A stretch of 64,000 bases of DNA from assembly GCF_008710145.1 (NCBI RefSeq), contig NZ_VYKL01000026.1, positions 1-64,000 of the forward strand, in the 5' to 3' direction. Positions 1 to 8,723 of this stretch are shown piece by piece. How positions within the stretch are numbered: position 1 is the stretch's first letter; each line of letters opens with the position of its first letter. The notes under the pieces were generated by a model. The model saw nothing but the letters and a program-made list of their open reading frames with translations. It ran no database searches and was not told the DNA's origin. Origin of the DNA: Niallia endozanthoxylica. GTDB lineage: Bacteria > Bacillota > Bacilli > Bacillales > Cytobacillaceae. The position numbers were made by a program, and so were the translations under genes.

Positions 1-81
1 CCGCGTCTTCAATCGGAGTCAGATCGACTACGTCCTCAACTGGAGTCAGATCGCCTGCGTCTTCAACCGGAGTCGCATCGA
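1..81. repeat. 27-nt tandem repeat inside the edge CDS
   Basis: Three copies of a 27-nt unit, with a few substitutions each, encode the DLTPVEDVV-like repeat on the minus strand. The array continues past the window start, so the copy number is unknown. Confidence 0.8.
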
Positions 82-700
82 CCGTGACCTCAACCTCGAC
101 CGGAGTCTCTATAACTTCGACCTTAATAGGGGCATCCTTAGCAGGAACCTTTTCTAACACTACCTTAGTAGGCAACTCTGCGATGTCATTGCTAGGAGTT
201 TCCACAGAAGTATTCAACGGTATGTTTAGATCTAGGTTTATTGGGAAGTCTGTATTTACGTTAACTGCTATATCGGAATTCGCGTTGCTAGGAATATTAG
301 AGTTTTCATTTGCAGGTATGTCTGCCATCGTATGTTTCACTAATACCTCGTTATGAGGTTTTTTAGAATCTGAAAACTCAGGTTGGTTAACTGTCAATGC
401 TTCTAAACTATTACTAATTGCTTGCAGACTTGGTTGGATTAAATTTACAATTTTTGTAAAAATATTGCACATTATACATCCTTCAGTTAAACAAGTAGAA
501 CAAATATTTGCAACGCTTTCACTTTTAACCACACCGATGTTTTCATTTGAAGCGGTATCATATGATTTTGTTGTATTACATCCACATTGAACCTGAATAT
601 TTGGTTTTACTTCAATATGTGGATTAATCTTTGGTTCAATTTTATTTTTAATTTTATTTTTAATTTTATTTTTAATTTTGATCTTTTTCTTTTTACCCAT
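1..700 (-). CDS. Repeat-rich hypothetical protein (C-terminus beyond window)
   Basis: An open frame runs from an ATG at 698-700 to the window edge with no stop (233 codons seen). A purine-rich site (GGAAGGGGA) lies just upstream. The N-terminus is strongly basic and low complexity: MGKKKKIKIKNK followed by repeated IKNK units. A middle part carries clustered cysteines (CGC, then CSTC and CIMC, about residues 45-80). The visible C-terminal part is acidic, with a nine-residue repeat close to DLTPVEDVV. I do not recognise the family. The basic head, Cys cluster and acidic Thr-Pro repeats would suit a surface or spore-coat protein, but that is inference. An opposite-strand open frame at 84-356 is a shadow of this gene. 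Confidence 0.7.
   Translation of the reverse strand, partial: MGKKKKIKIKNKIKNKIKNKIEPKINPHIEVKPNIQVQCGCNTTKSYDTASNENIGVVKSESVANICSTCLTEGCIMCNIFTKIVNLIQPSLQAISNSLEALTVNQPEFSDSKKPHNEVLVKHTMADIPANENSNIPSNANSDIAVNVNTDFPINLDLNIPLNTSVETPSNDIAELPTKVVLEKVPAKDAPIKVEVIETPVEVEVTVDATPVEDAGDLTPVEDVVDLTPIEDA
638..679. repeat. 12-nt tandem repeat encoding IKNK units
   Basis: About three and a half copies of a 12-nt A/T-only unit (minus strand AAAATTAAAAAT) near the 5' end of the edge CDS. It encodes the basic IKNK repeat and is a likely site of length variation by slippage. Confidence 0.8.
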
Positions 701-902
701 TAACCCCATCCCCTTCCATTCTGAGATACAGAATATGTAATATATGACCTACTTGTACAAGGCGATTATCCTAATCTTTGAAAAATAGTGAAAATGCGTA
801 TGCGGGTATGTAAAAGGATGGTTTTAGTACGAAAAAAGCATAAAATATTCAAGCTTACAGAAAAGAACGATGTGCATGTTTAAGCAGGTCCTATAGTCCA
901 TA

Positions 903-936
903 AAAAACGGACAATCACGATTGTGACTGTCCGTTT
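903..936 (-). terminator. Terminator of norB
   Basis: A 14-bp stem (905-918 with 923-936, one G-U pair) with a GATT loop, followed on the minus strand by a T run. It starts 11 bases after the norB stop. Confidence 0.85.
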
Positions 937-946
937 AAATAAAGTA

Positions 947-3229
947 TTAATTTTTGTCAATCGACTGATTTATTTCATTTGCTTCATCCTTAATAGACCA
1001 GCCTGTTTTTAACCCTAAAATGAACCAGCCAAGTGCTAGAGCGCCCACTCCAAAAATGGTATCTCCTATCATTCTAAGCCAGATAAATGTTTGAACGCTG
1101 CCTTGCTGCAGGAAGTCAGCTGATCTTGCATACCACATTCCATGCTCAACGCTTGCCCATGTTTGCATGAGGCCGACCGGGAGTAGACTTAATAGAACCA
1201 TTAAGGCAAGTCCGATATTAATCGCCCAAAAAGCAAAGCTCAGCATTCCTGTTTTCCAAACCTTTTGGCCTGTCAAACCTTTTAAGCAAAACAGCATAAG
1301 CCCGATTCCAAGAACTCCATAGACACCAAATAGAGCCGTATGACCATGAACAGGTGTTGTATTCAATCCCTGCATATAATAAAGGGCAATCGGAGGATTA
1401 ATGAAGAACCCGAAAAGTCCGGCTCCAACTAAATTCCAAAAAGCGACTGCTACGAAACAATAGATAGGCCATTTATATGCTTTAACCCACGGCTTAACTC
1501 GGCTATGGGTAAGGTTTTCATAGGCCTCAAATCCAATTAAGACAAGAGGCACGACTTCTAATGCACTGAATACCGCTCCAAATGCCATCACTCCAACTGG
1601 TGTTCCGCTGAAGTATAGGTGATGGAAGGTTCCAATAATGCCGCCAAATAAGAAGATAATGGTTGAGAATAAGACGGACGCTGTTGCGGTTCTTGTCCGT
1701 AAAAGTCCCATTCTTGTAAAAAGAAATGCCATAACAACCGTTGCAAATACTTCAAAGAATCCTTCTACCCAAAGGTGTACAACCCACCAGCGCCAATATT
1801 CTGCCATTGATAAATGAGTTTGCTGTCCCCACAATAAACCAGGGACATAGAATAATGGGATAGCCGTTGCTGCAACGATAAACATAATTAACAGATGACG
1901 ATTCTCTTTTGATTTGTTAAAAGCAGGTAACAAGGCTCTGCCCATTAAGAATAACCATAGGAAAAGACCCACTGTTAAGAAAATCTGCCAGAAGCGTCCT
2001 AAATCAACATATTCATAGCCTTGATGTCCAAACCAGAAGTTTGTTTGATTATCAAATTTTTGGAAGACACCCATCCATTGTCCGGCCATTGAACCAACAA
2101 CAATAATTAATAGACAAACAAATAGGAAGTTCACAAGAGCTCGTTGAAACTTCGGTTCATATCCGGAAACCGCGGGGGCCATAAATAAACCAGTTGCCAG
2201 CCATGCGGTTGCAATCCACAAAATTCCTAGTTGTGTGTGCCATGTACGAACAACAGAATAGGGAATCCACTCTTGAATCGGAATACCATATAAGCCGGAA
2301 CCTTCTACTGCATAATGGGCAGAAAGAACGCCAAGGATAATCTGCACGACGAATAAAGCAGCCACAACCCAGAAATATTTAAGAGTCGCTTTCATAGAAG
2401 GAGTTGGTGACAGGGCCAACAATGGATCCTTTTCTGGGTATACTTCCTCGATATGCGGTTCTTTGTGCCGCTGAACAGCAAAATACCATGCCAAAGCTCC
2501 AACTCCTGCCAAAAGCATAACAAAACTGACAACAGACCATACAACCATTTCTCCTGTTGGTTTATTATCGATTAAATCCTCATTGGGCCAGTTGTTCGTA
2601 TAGGTAATGTCGCTTCCAGGACGATTGGTTGCAGCAGCCCATGTGCTCCAAAAGAAAAAGGTATTCATCTGACTCATCCGCTCAGAATCTTTTAACGTAT
2701 TCTTTGGGATGGCATAATGATCTCTAAGCTCATTAAATTGTGGATCATTCATAAATAAACCATTATAATAATTGCTTAAGTATTGAAAGGCATCTGCACG
2801 GTCATTTGAAATGACGAGTGTTTTCGTCTCTTTATCAAACGTATTTGTCCGTATTTCCTGTTTCAAGCGTGCCTTCAATTGTGCCTGCTGCTCTTCATTT
2901 AAATTATCATAGTCATTCCCAAATTCTGCATTGCCCCATCTATCGAGAATAAATAGTGCTTCCCGATGGAGCCAGTCTGCATTCCAGTCAGGGGCCACAT
3001 ATGCTCCATGTCCCCAAATACTTCCCACTTCCTGACCGCCAATGGACTGCCAAACATTTTGGCCGTCTTTGATGTCCTGACCCGTAAAGAGGACCGTACC
3101 ATCCTCTGTAACGACTTGATCAGGAATAGGAGGCATCACTTGATAGATTCGACCTCCGTAATATCCTAAAATAGCAAAAGAAAGTATGATAACTAGAGTT
3201 AGCGTTATCCACAAACGGCGATAATTCAA
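947..3229 (-). CDS. norB: Quinol-dependent nitric oxide reductase (qNOR)
   Basis: A 760-residue membrane enzyme that reduces two NO to N2O using quinol. The length matches single-subunit qNOR, in which an N-terminal cytochrome-c-like extension is fused to the haem-copper oxidase-like core. The segment GQEVGSIWGHGAYVAPDW near residue 65 is typical of this family, and the core shows many hydrophobic segments with histidines in the expected places (for example VVHLWVEGFFEVF and GTFHHLYF). Translation starts at a TTG after AGGTGG. The gene stands alone with its own terminator. An inverted repeat at 3246-3263, just upstream of the ribosome site, could be an operator. Whether the host denitrifies fully or only detoxifies NO cannot be told from this window. 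Confidence 0.95.
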   Translation of the reverse strand: MNYRRLWITLTLVIILSFAILGYYGGRIYQVMPPIPDQVVTEDGTVLFTGQDIKDGQNVWQSIGGQEVGSIWGHGAYVAPDWNADWLHREALFILDRWGNAEFGNDYDNLNEEQQAQLKARLKQEIRTNTFDKETKTLVISNDRADAFQYLSNYYNGLFMNDPQFNELRDHYAIPKNTLKDSERMSQMNTFFFWSTWAAATNRPGSDITYTNNWPNEDLIDNKPTGEMVVWSVVSFVMLLAGVGALAWYFAVQRHKEPHIEEVYPEKDPLLALSPTPSMKATLKYFWVVAALFVVQIILGVLSAHYAVEGSGLYGIPIQEWIPYSVVRTWHTQLGILWIATAWLATGLFMAPAVSGYEPKFQRALVNFLFVCLLIIVVGSMAGQWMGVFQKFDNQTNFWFGHQGYEYVDLGRFWQIFLTVGLFLWLFLMGRALLPAFNKSKENRHLLIMFIVAATAIPLFYVPGLLWGQQTHLSMAEYWRWWVVHLWVEGFFEVFATVVMAFLFTRMGLLRTRTATASVLFSTIIFLFGGIIGTFHHLYFSGTPVGVMAFGAVFSALEVVPLVLIGFEAYENLTHSRVKPWVKAYKWPIYCFVAVAFWNLVGAGLFGFFINPPIALYYMQGLNTTPVHGHTALFGVYGVLGIGLMLFCLKGLTGQKVWKTGMLSFAFWAINIGLALMVLLSLLPVGLMQTWASVEHGMWYARSADFLQQGSVQTFIWLRMIGDTIFGVGALALGWFILGLKTGWSIKDEANEINQSIDKN

Positions 3230-3566
3230 TACTCCACCTCATTTCATATGGAAAATCCCATATTTATTTTTAATGCCTAGAATTATTTATTAGATTTACC
3301 AGTGCTGACTAAATTATGTATAAAGAAGGTATATTTCCCACAATTACTCAGTGATAGTAATGCATTGCAAAAAATAAAAGTTTTGGCACGAATAGAACCT
3401 ATTTATGACCTTTTACAAATGAAGCAAAAGGAATTTTCTTGTTCCGTATGTTCATGAGCTAATTGGTTAAAATTGAATAGGGTTAAGAAGTAAAATGTTC
3501 CCGCTTGTTTGATAAAGAAAAGCAGAAGAGTTCATCATCTGGTCATAGCATAGGGAGGAAAATCAC
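3230..3566. promoter_or_regulatory. Divergent intergenic region; inverted repeat near norB
   Basis: 337 bases between the divergent norB and the peroxidase fusion gene. ATATGG and CCATAT face each other at 3246-3263 (6-nt spacer), directly upstream of the norB ribosome site. This is a candidate operator, but it does not match an NsrR or Fnr consensus I can name. I see no other clear signal. Confidence 0.35.
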
Positions 3567-5117
3567 TTGAATAGAATGGTATCGTTCTTACGAAAAAGTT
3601 CATGCATTGTCATGTTTCTCATTACAATTGGAACGTTTTCTTATGAGAGAATGTTAATCTCTGCTGCTGAATTATATTCAAAAGCTGCTAAGATTCAGCA
3701 GGAAAACCCTCATTTCACTTCCGAGGAATTTTCACATGTGTATCCTGATTGGCAGTTGATTAAGCAGGAGACCATTCAGTTTTATGACCTCACTTCCTAC
3801 AAGCTCTTAGGGATTGGGAAGAAAACTCCTGACGGTTACGGGAAAATGAAGATTGTGGTTGTGACGAACACGGGTCGAACGGATCAATGGCAGGAGGTTT
3901 GGTCTTCTAAAGAATATAATGCAGATGCACCTATCGATGTTCCAAACTATATTGACCATTTCTTGTTAGTGAATCCCGCTAATCAGCAAAAAGCACTTTT
4001 AGTTTTTGAAAGAATCCATAGCGGCAGTTCGGGTATGAAGGATATTCAGGCGATTGAAATTAATAGAGATGGGCATGGTAAGGTAGTTTGGGAAGATTCT
4101 GGATTTGACGTGGAGAAGAAAGGCAATCATATTATTGTTCATGTCTTAGGAGAAACTCATTTATCATTGGAAAATCATAAAGTAAAGGTGAAACAGATTC
4201 CGCGCAGCGAAGTCGGCCCTGCAGATGCAGTCGCGGCAGGTTTTGCGATTGACAAAAGGGGGATGATTTTACCTGAAAAGAATCAAGATATATATGTTAC
4301 CGTTGGACAAACCGTAACGTTTATTCCAAAGGATAAGGAAACAAAAAAGCAATTTGATAAAGGCAATATTCATATCTATACGAATTTATGGAATGATGGA
4401 CACCATAAGGTCACTACTTCGAATGCGAACCTAATACGATATGGAAATGCATTTAAATTTATGAAGGAAGGAACCTATCAATTTATCCTCGAATATATTA
4501 ATGGGCAATATTCGGATAATAAACCTGTTATGTTTACCGTTCATGGGGCAAAAGATAAAAAGGAGAGTGTAGAAATGTCAGTACATACTTTTAAAGCGAA
4601 ATTATCAAACGGAGAAGAAGTAGGTCTAGATACCTACAAAGGAAAAGTCCTGTTAATTGTAAATACCGCAAGTAAATGCGGTTTAACACCGCAATATGAA
4701 GGCTTGGAAAAATTATATGATACGTATAAGGATAAAGGTTTTACAGTACTAGGCTTTCCTTGTAATCAATTTGGCGGACAGGAGCCGGGAACGGATGAAG
4801 AAATCAGCTCGTTTTGCTCATTAAATTATCAAGTAGAATTTCCAATCTTCCAGAAAATAGATGTAAATGGGGGAAATGCGCATCCATTATATCAATATTT
4901 ACGACAGCAGGCTCCAGAAGATGAGAATCTTGATAAAAATAGCATGTTATATAAACATTTAAGCACGAATGCTCCTGAACTTTTGGAAGGTTCCAATATC
5001 AAATGGAACTTTACTAAATTTCTCATAAATAAAGATGGAAGCGTAATTAAACGATATGCTCCAACCACCGCTCCAGAAGAAATAAAAGACGATATAGAAA
5101 AATTGTTAACTGAATAA
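3567..5117 (+). CDS. Secreted protein fused to a glutathione peroxidase domain
   Basis: One 516-residue frame with two unrelated halves. Residues 1-35 look like a signal peptide or membrane anchor. Residues 36-336 are an unrecognised extracellular-looking region with a beta-rich, Ig-like second half. Residues 337-516 are a full glutathione/thiol peroxidase: the peroxidatic Cys is in NTASKCGLTPQ, the second Cys in GFPCNQFGGQ, and the family end is WNFTKF...RYAPTT. The C-terminal part is about 20 residues longer than the usual 160 because of an insertion around EDENLDKNS. Translation starts at TTG 3567 after GGGAGG. The peroxidase half has its own Met codon (4575) with a good SD in front, so a cytosolic form could also be made. 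A standard paralog lies at 22726-23202. Confidence 0.85.
   Translation: MNRMVSFLRKSSCIVMFLITIGTFSYERMLISAAELYSKAAKIQQENPHFTSEEFSHVYPDWQLIKQETIQFYDLTSYKLLGIGKKTPDGYGKMKIVVVTNTGRTDQWQEVWSSKEYNADAPIDVPNYIDHFLLVNPANQQKALLVFERIHSGSSGMKDIQAIEINRDGHGKVVWEDSGFDVEKKGNHIIVHVLGETHLSLENHKVKVKQIPRSEVGPADAVAAGFAIDKRGMILPEKNQDIYVTVGQTVTFIPKDKETKKQFDKGNIHIYTNLWNDGHHKVTTSNANLIRYGNAFKFMKEGTYQFILEYINGQYSDNKPVMFTVHGAKDKKESVEMSVHTFKAKLSNGEEVGLDTYKGKVLLIVNTASKCGLTPQYEGLEKLYDTYKDKGFTVLGFPCNQFGGQEPGTDEEISSFCSLNYQVEFPIFQKIDVNGGNAHPLYQYLRQQAPEDENLDKNSMLYKHLSTNAPELLEGSNIKWNFTKFLINKDGSVIKRYAPTTAPEEIKDDIEKLLTE
4557..4577 (+). promoter_or_regulatory. Internal ribosome binding site and ATG in the fusion gene
   Basis: AGGAG at 4561-4565 sits 9 nt before the in-frame ATG 4575 that opens the peroxidase domain. 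This is what the start of a separate gpx gene would look like, retained inside the fused frame. Confidence 0.6.
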
Positions 5118-5123
5118 AAGATT

Positions 5124-5178
5124 CATAGGGCCGGTTCAGATGCTTTATTGAAGCATCTGAACCGGCCCTATGCTTTTT
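5124..5178 (+). terminator. Strong terminator
   Basis: A perfect 22-bp stem (5124-5145 with 5151-5172) with a 5-nt loop, followed by CTTTTT. It closes the peroxidase fusion gene. Confidence 0.9.
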
Positions 5179-5221
5179 AGAAGACAGTCTATGGTGATGG
5201 AAAATCATGCTTAAGAGCCTA

Positions 5222-5271
5222 TTGACCAATTTGGTCAGTATAGTTATTATAAAATTGACTGATATGGTCAA
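5222..5271 (+). promoter_or_regulatory. Promoter with two TetR-type operators
   Basis: A sigma-A-like promoter (TTGACC 5222-5227, 17-bp spacer, TATTAT 5245-5250). A perfect dyad TGACCAATTTGGTCA (5223-5237) covers the -35 box. A second, looser dyad (TTGAC...GTCAA, 5255-5271) lies just downstream of the -10. The layout suggests autorepression by the TetR regulator that follows. Confidence 0.7.
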
Positions 5272-5306
5272 TTGATTAAAAAGTAATAAAAAGGATGGAA
5301 CAACGC

Positions 5307-5933
5307 ATGTTTACAAAGTTTTGGAATTTGGATAGAGAGAAACAAGACCGTATCGTCAATGCGGCGATGAAGGAGTTTTCCCAGAAAGGCTATGATTTAG
5401 CGTCGACCAATCAAATTGTGAAAGAAGCAGGAATTTCAAAGGGGTTGCTTTTTCATTATTTCCAAAACAAAAAGCAGCTGTACTTATTTTTGTTTGATTA
5501 TGGCTATGACAGGATTGTTGAGGAATTTTATCAGAAAATCGATTTAACACAAATGGATTTTTTTAAGAGAACAAGGGAAGCAGTCATGATTAAGATGGAA
5601 TTGCTTACCGTGTATCCAGATATCTTTAAGTTTATGGAAGAGGCTCTGTTGGAGGATTCTGCTGAAATTAAGGTGGAGCTGGAGAAGAAGAAAAAGGAAT
5701 TTATCGAGATAAATATGGAGAAATTCTTTGAGGGAGTTGATTATTCAAAGTTTAGAGAGGATGTTGATCTAAAAATCGTTTTAAAGATTATTACATTCAC
5801 ACTTGAAAAATTAAGCGATGAGGCGTTGTTTAAAGCAAAGCTATCACCGACCCATGAATTTGATTATGAAAAAATCCGGATGGAAGCAGAAGATTATTTT
5901 GATGTTTTAATGAAAGGCTTTTATAAACAATAA
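5307..5933 (+). CDS. TetR/AcrR family transcriptional regulator
   Basis: A 208-residue one-component repressor. Residues 1-55 form the TetR helix-turn-helix (MKEFSQKGYDLASTNQIVKEAGISKG...FHYF). The rest is a helical ligand-binding region. I chose ATG 5307 because AAGGATGG lies 8 nt upstream; an earlier ATG at 5295 has no room for a ribosome site. It is the first gene of a four-gene operon with an ABC ATPase and two permeases, and its promoter carries two dyads. It probably represses this exporter until an inducer binds; the ligand is unknown. Confidence 0.9.
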   Translation: MFTKFWNLDREKQDRIVNAAMKEFSQKGYDLASTNQIVKEAGISKGLLFHYFQNKKQLYLFLFDYGYDRIVEEFYQKIDLTQMDFFKRTREAVMIKMELLTVYPDIFKFMEEALLEDSAEIKVELEKKKKEFIEINMEKFFEGVDYSKFREDVDLKIVLKIITFTLEKLSDEALFKAKLSPTHEFDYEKIRMEAEDYFDVLMKGFYKQ

Positions 5934-5949
5934 TCGGGAGGCGCTCAGG

Positions 5950-6834
5950 ATGAATGTCATTGAAATAAACAACCTTACCAAGACTTACGGCAAGTCAAGA
6001 GGGATTACGGATGTCAGCTTCACTGTAGAGGAAGGAGAGATTTTCGGTTTCATTGGTCCAAATGGTGCTGGAAAGTCGACAACCATCCGTACATTATTAT
6101 CTTTGATTTATCCAACCAGCGGAAGTGCCAAGATTTTTGGCAAGGATTGTGTGAAATTTTCCCCTGAAATAAAAAAGCAAATCGGCTATTTGCCATCAGA
6201 AGTTTTTTATTATGACAATATGAAGGTAATCGATTTATTAAAATACTCAGCAAGCTTTTATAAAAAGGACTGCAGTCAGCGAATCAAAGAGTTAGCGGAA
6301 ATCATGGACCTTGATTTAACGAAAAAAATCGATGATTTATCGTTAGGTAATAAAAAGAAGGTTGGAATTGTTCAAGGTCTGCTTCATGAGCCAAAGCTGA
6401 TTATCCTTGATGAGCCGACAAGCGGGCTTGACCCGTTAATGCAGCAGAAATTTTTTGATTTACTAGAAGAGGAGAATAACAAGGGCGCCACGATATTATT
6501 CTCATCCCATATATTAAGCGAGGTACAACGGCTCTGTGATCGAGTGGCTATCATTAAAGAAGGAAAAATCGTCACGGTTGAAAAAATTAAAACTTTAAAG
6601 GAAAACAACTATAAAAAGTTCAAAATTGAAACGATTGACCCGGTGGAAACAAGTGTTTTTCAGTTGCCTGGCGTGACGAAATTAGAAGGGAACGGCACGA
6701 TAATTAGCTTTTTATTTAAAGGAAATATCAATAGGGTGTTAAAAAGAATCTCAGAAATAAACATTGCCAATCTTTGGATTGAAGAACCTAATCTTGAAGA
6801 GATTTTCCTGCATTACTATGAAAGGGAGGCGTAG
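5950..6834 (+). CDS. ABC transporter ATP-binding protein
   Basis: A 294-residue cytoplasmic ATPase of an ABC-2 type exporter. Walker A is GPNGAGKST (about residue 37), the signature is the variant LSLGNKKKVG, Walker B is LIILDEPTSGLD, and the switch His is in FSSHILSEV. A C-terminal extension of about 80 residues is typical of drug or bacteriocin exporters of the CcmA/NatA type. It is 16 bases downstream of the TetR gene and 3 bases upstream of the first permease, so it is translated as part of one operon. The substrate cannot be read from sequence. Confidence 0.93.
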   Translation: MNVIEINNLTKTYGKSRGITDVSFTVEEGEIFGFIGPNGAGKSTTIRTLLSLIYPTSGSAKIFGKDCVKFSPEIKKQIGYLPSEVFYYDNMKVIDLLKYSASFYKKDCSQRIKELAEIMDLDLTKKIDDLSLGNKKKVGIVQGLLHEPKLIILDEPTSGLDPLMQQKFFDLLEEENNKGATILFSSHILSEVQRLCDRVAIIKEGKIVTVEKIKTLKENNYKKFKIETIDPVETSVFQLPGVTKLEGNGTIISFLFKGNINRVLKRISEINIANLWIEEPNLEEIFLHYYEREA

Positions 6835-6837
6835 AGG

Positions 6838-7635
6838 ATGAATATCTTTCTGCACGAGCTCAGGTATCATCGGAAATCTACTTTTATTTGGTCACTTTCC
6901 TTAATATTGCTCGTCCTATTGTTTATGTCGTTTTATCCTTCTTTTTCAAAGGACGCAGAAAACTTTACTAAGATCATGGAAAGTTATCCGGAATCCGTTC
7001 AGAATTTAATGGGCGTTAACCTTGGCAGCTTCTTTACGATTCTTGGTTTCTACAGTTTCCTATTAACTTTTATTACTCTTTGCGGTGCAGTTCAGTCGAT
7101 GAATCTGGGTACTTCAATCATAAGTAAGGAAGTCCGTGAAAAAACAGCCGATTTTCTATTAACAAAACCAGTTACGCGTAAGACTGTCATGACAGCAAAA
7201 CTTCTGGCGGCATTCGCTTCCATTATCCTAACGAATATTCTTTATTTAACTGCTGCAAGTATCATCACTATACAAGTCAAAAATGCTGATTTTAACTATA
7301 AAGTATTTATCCTGCTTTCACTCACTTTGTTTTTTGTCCAGCTCATCTTTCTGGCCATTGGATTCATGGTTTCTGTTCTAATTCCAAAAATGAAATCCGT
7401 ACTCCCTGTCTCACTAGGGACTGTATTTGCGTTTTATTTTCTTGGAATGTTCAGCGGCACGGCCGGTGAAGAAGCCAAACGATATGTATCTCCATTTAAA
7501 TATTTTGATACCGCCTATATTATGAAACATGCAAGCTACGAAAGAGCCTTTTTAATAGCGGGTGCAGTGATTATCATGATAAGTATCATCACGAGTTTTA
7601 TTGTTTATACGAAAAAGGATATTCATACGGTATAA
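6838..7635 (+). CDS. ABC-2 type permease subunit
   Basis: A 265-residue membrane protein with about six hydrophobic segments and the motif KEVREKTADFLLTKPVTRKTV seen in ABC-2 permeases. It starts 3 bases after the ATPase gene with a GGGAGG site overlapping that gene's end. It is a paralog of the next gene (same length, matching KTA-FL-KPV-R-TV-TAKLLAAF blocks), so the exporter is probably a heterodimer. Confidence 0.88.
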   Translation: MNIFLHELRYHRKSTFIWSLSLILLVLLFMSFYPSFSKDAENFTKIMESYPESVQNLMGVNLGSFFTILGFYSFLLTFITLCGAVQSMNLGTSIISKEVREKTADFLLTKPVTRKTVMTAKLLAAFASIILTNILYLTAASIITIQVKNADFNYKVFILLSLTLFFVQLIFLAIGFMVSVLIPKMKSVLPVSLGTVFAFYFLGMFSGTAGEEAKRYVSPFKYFDTAYIMKHASYERAFLIAGAVIIMISIITSFIVYTKKDIHTV

Positions 7636-7678
7636 GAGGATTAGCTTGACTGGAGTGAGCTAAATGGAGGATATAAAC

Positions 7679-8476
7679 ATGAATATTTATCGTAAGGAGT
7701 TAAAGTCTCATAGAAAATCACTGATTCTATGGAGTATTGGAGTCATCTTGATGGTCGTATCAGGTATGGGTAAATATGAAGCCTATTCAACTCAAGGCGG
7801 TTCTATTAATGCACTGGTAGGAGATATTCCGCAATCATTGCGTGCCGTATTGGGCTTTAGTGATGTGGATTTATCTACTCTTACTGGGTACTATTCCATC
7901 CTGTTTCTTTACCTGCTGCTCATGGCAACCATTCATGCTGCCATGCTGGGTGCAAGTATCATTGCCAAGGAAGAAAATGACAAAACGGCTGAGTTCCTCT
8001 TTGTGAAGCCAGTATCACGAAATACGGTCATTACAGCAAAATTATTGGCCGCCTTTACGAATATTGTCATCTTTAATCTCGTAACCATCTTTTCATTGTT
8101 GTTCATTTTGGGGAAGTATAACACAGGTGAAGATGTGAATAGAGCGATTGCCGGGACAATGACTGGAATGTTTCTATTACAGGTGCTTTTCATGGTCATC
8201 GGCAGCGCACTTGCATCATGTAAAAAGAAACCAAAAACAGCCGCATCGCAAGCGGCAGGTATTCTATTATTCTCCTATATATTATCTGTTGCCATAGATG
8301 TGAATGAAAATATCGAAGGACTAAAATACTTGACACCATTCAAATATTTTGAAGCCAAAAACGTTATTTTCGGAAACGGACTAGAGACAATCTACATCAT
8401 TCTTTCCGCCGTACTTATCATCGGATTCATTATCATCACTTATGCAACCTTTCAAAAAAGAGATTTAAATAATTAG
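7679..8476 (+). CDS. ABC-2 type permease subunit
   Basis: A 265-residue paralog of the preceding permease, with about six membrane segments and the shared motif KTAEFLFVKPVSRNTVITAK. ATG 7679 is preferred because GGAGG (7666-7670) lies 8 nt upstream, and it gives the same length as the partner; the earlier ATG 7664 overlaps that SD. It is the last gene of the TetR-ABC operon and is followed by a terminator. Confidence 0.88.
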   Translation: MNIYRKELKSHRKSLILWSIGVILMVVSGMGKYEAYSTQGGSINALVGDIPQSLRAVLGFSDVDLSTLTGYYSILFLYLLLMATIHAAMLGASIIAKEENDKTAEFLFVKPVSRNTVITAKLLAAFTNIVIFNLVTIFSLLFILGKYNTGEDVNRAIAGTMTGMFLLQVLFMVIGSALASCKKKPKTAASQAAGILLFSYILSVAIDVNENIEGLKYLTPFKYFEAKNVIFGNGLETIYIILSAVLIIGFIIITYATFQKRDLNN

Positions 8477-8541
8477 AAAAGTACAGCGTGCCCTTTGCTT
8501 CCATTTTAGTGAAACATGAAAACGTAAAGGAACACACGGTT

Positions 8542-8582
8542 AAAAAGATGAATGTTTGTTATCTGACATTCATCTTTTTAGT
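8542..8582 (+). terminator. Terminator of the TetR-ABC operon
   Basis: A perfect 14-bp stem (8542-8555 with 8566-8579) ending in TTTTT. Confidence 0.85.
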
Positions 8583-8723
8583 TAAGCGTTAATCTTAGCG
8601 TAGGAGTGAATGAATGATATATACTAAATGTTGCCGGTTGTGAAAACAACTCAAATTTATTTAATTAAAAAGGATTAACATCTACAGCTCTTCCTTTTCA
8701 TTGAAATGAGGTAAATAGTTCAT

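Noticed and set aside
84-356. Plus-strand 90-codon frame at the window start
   Set aside because: It is antisense to the repeat-rich edge CDS, which has an SD, a long open frame and protein-like repeats.
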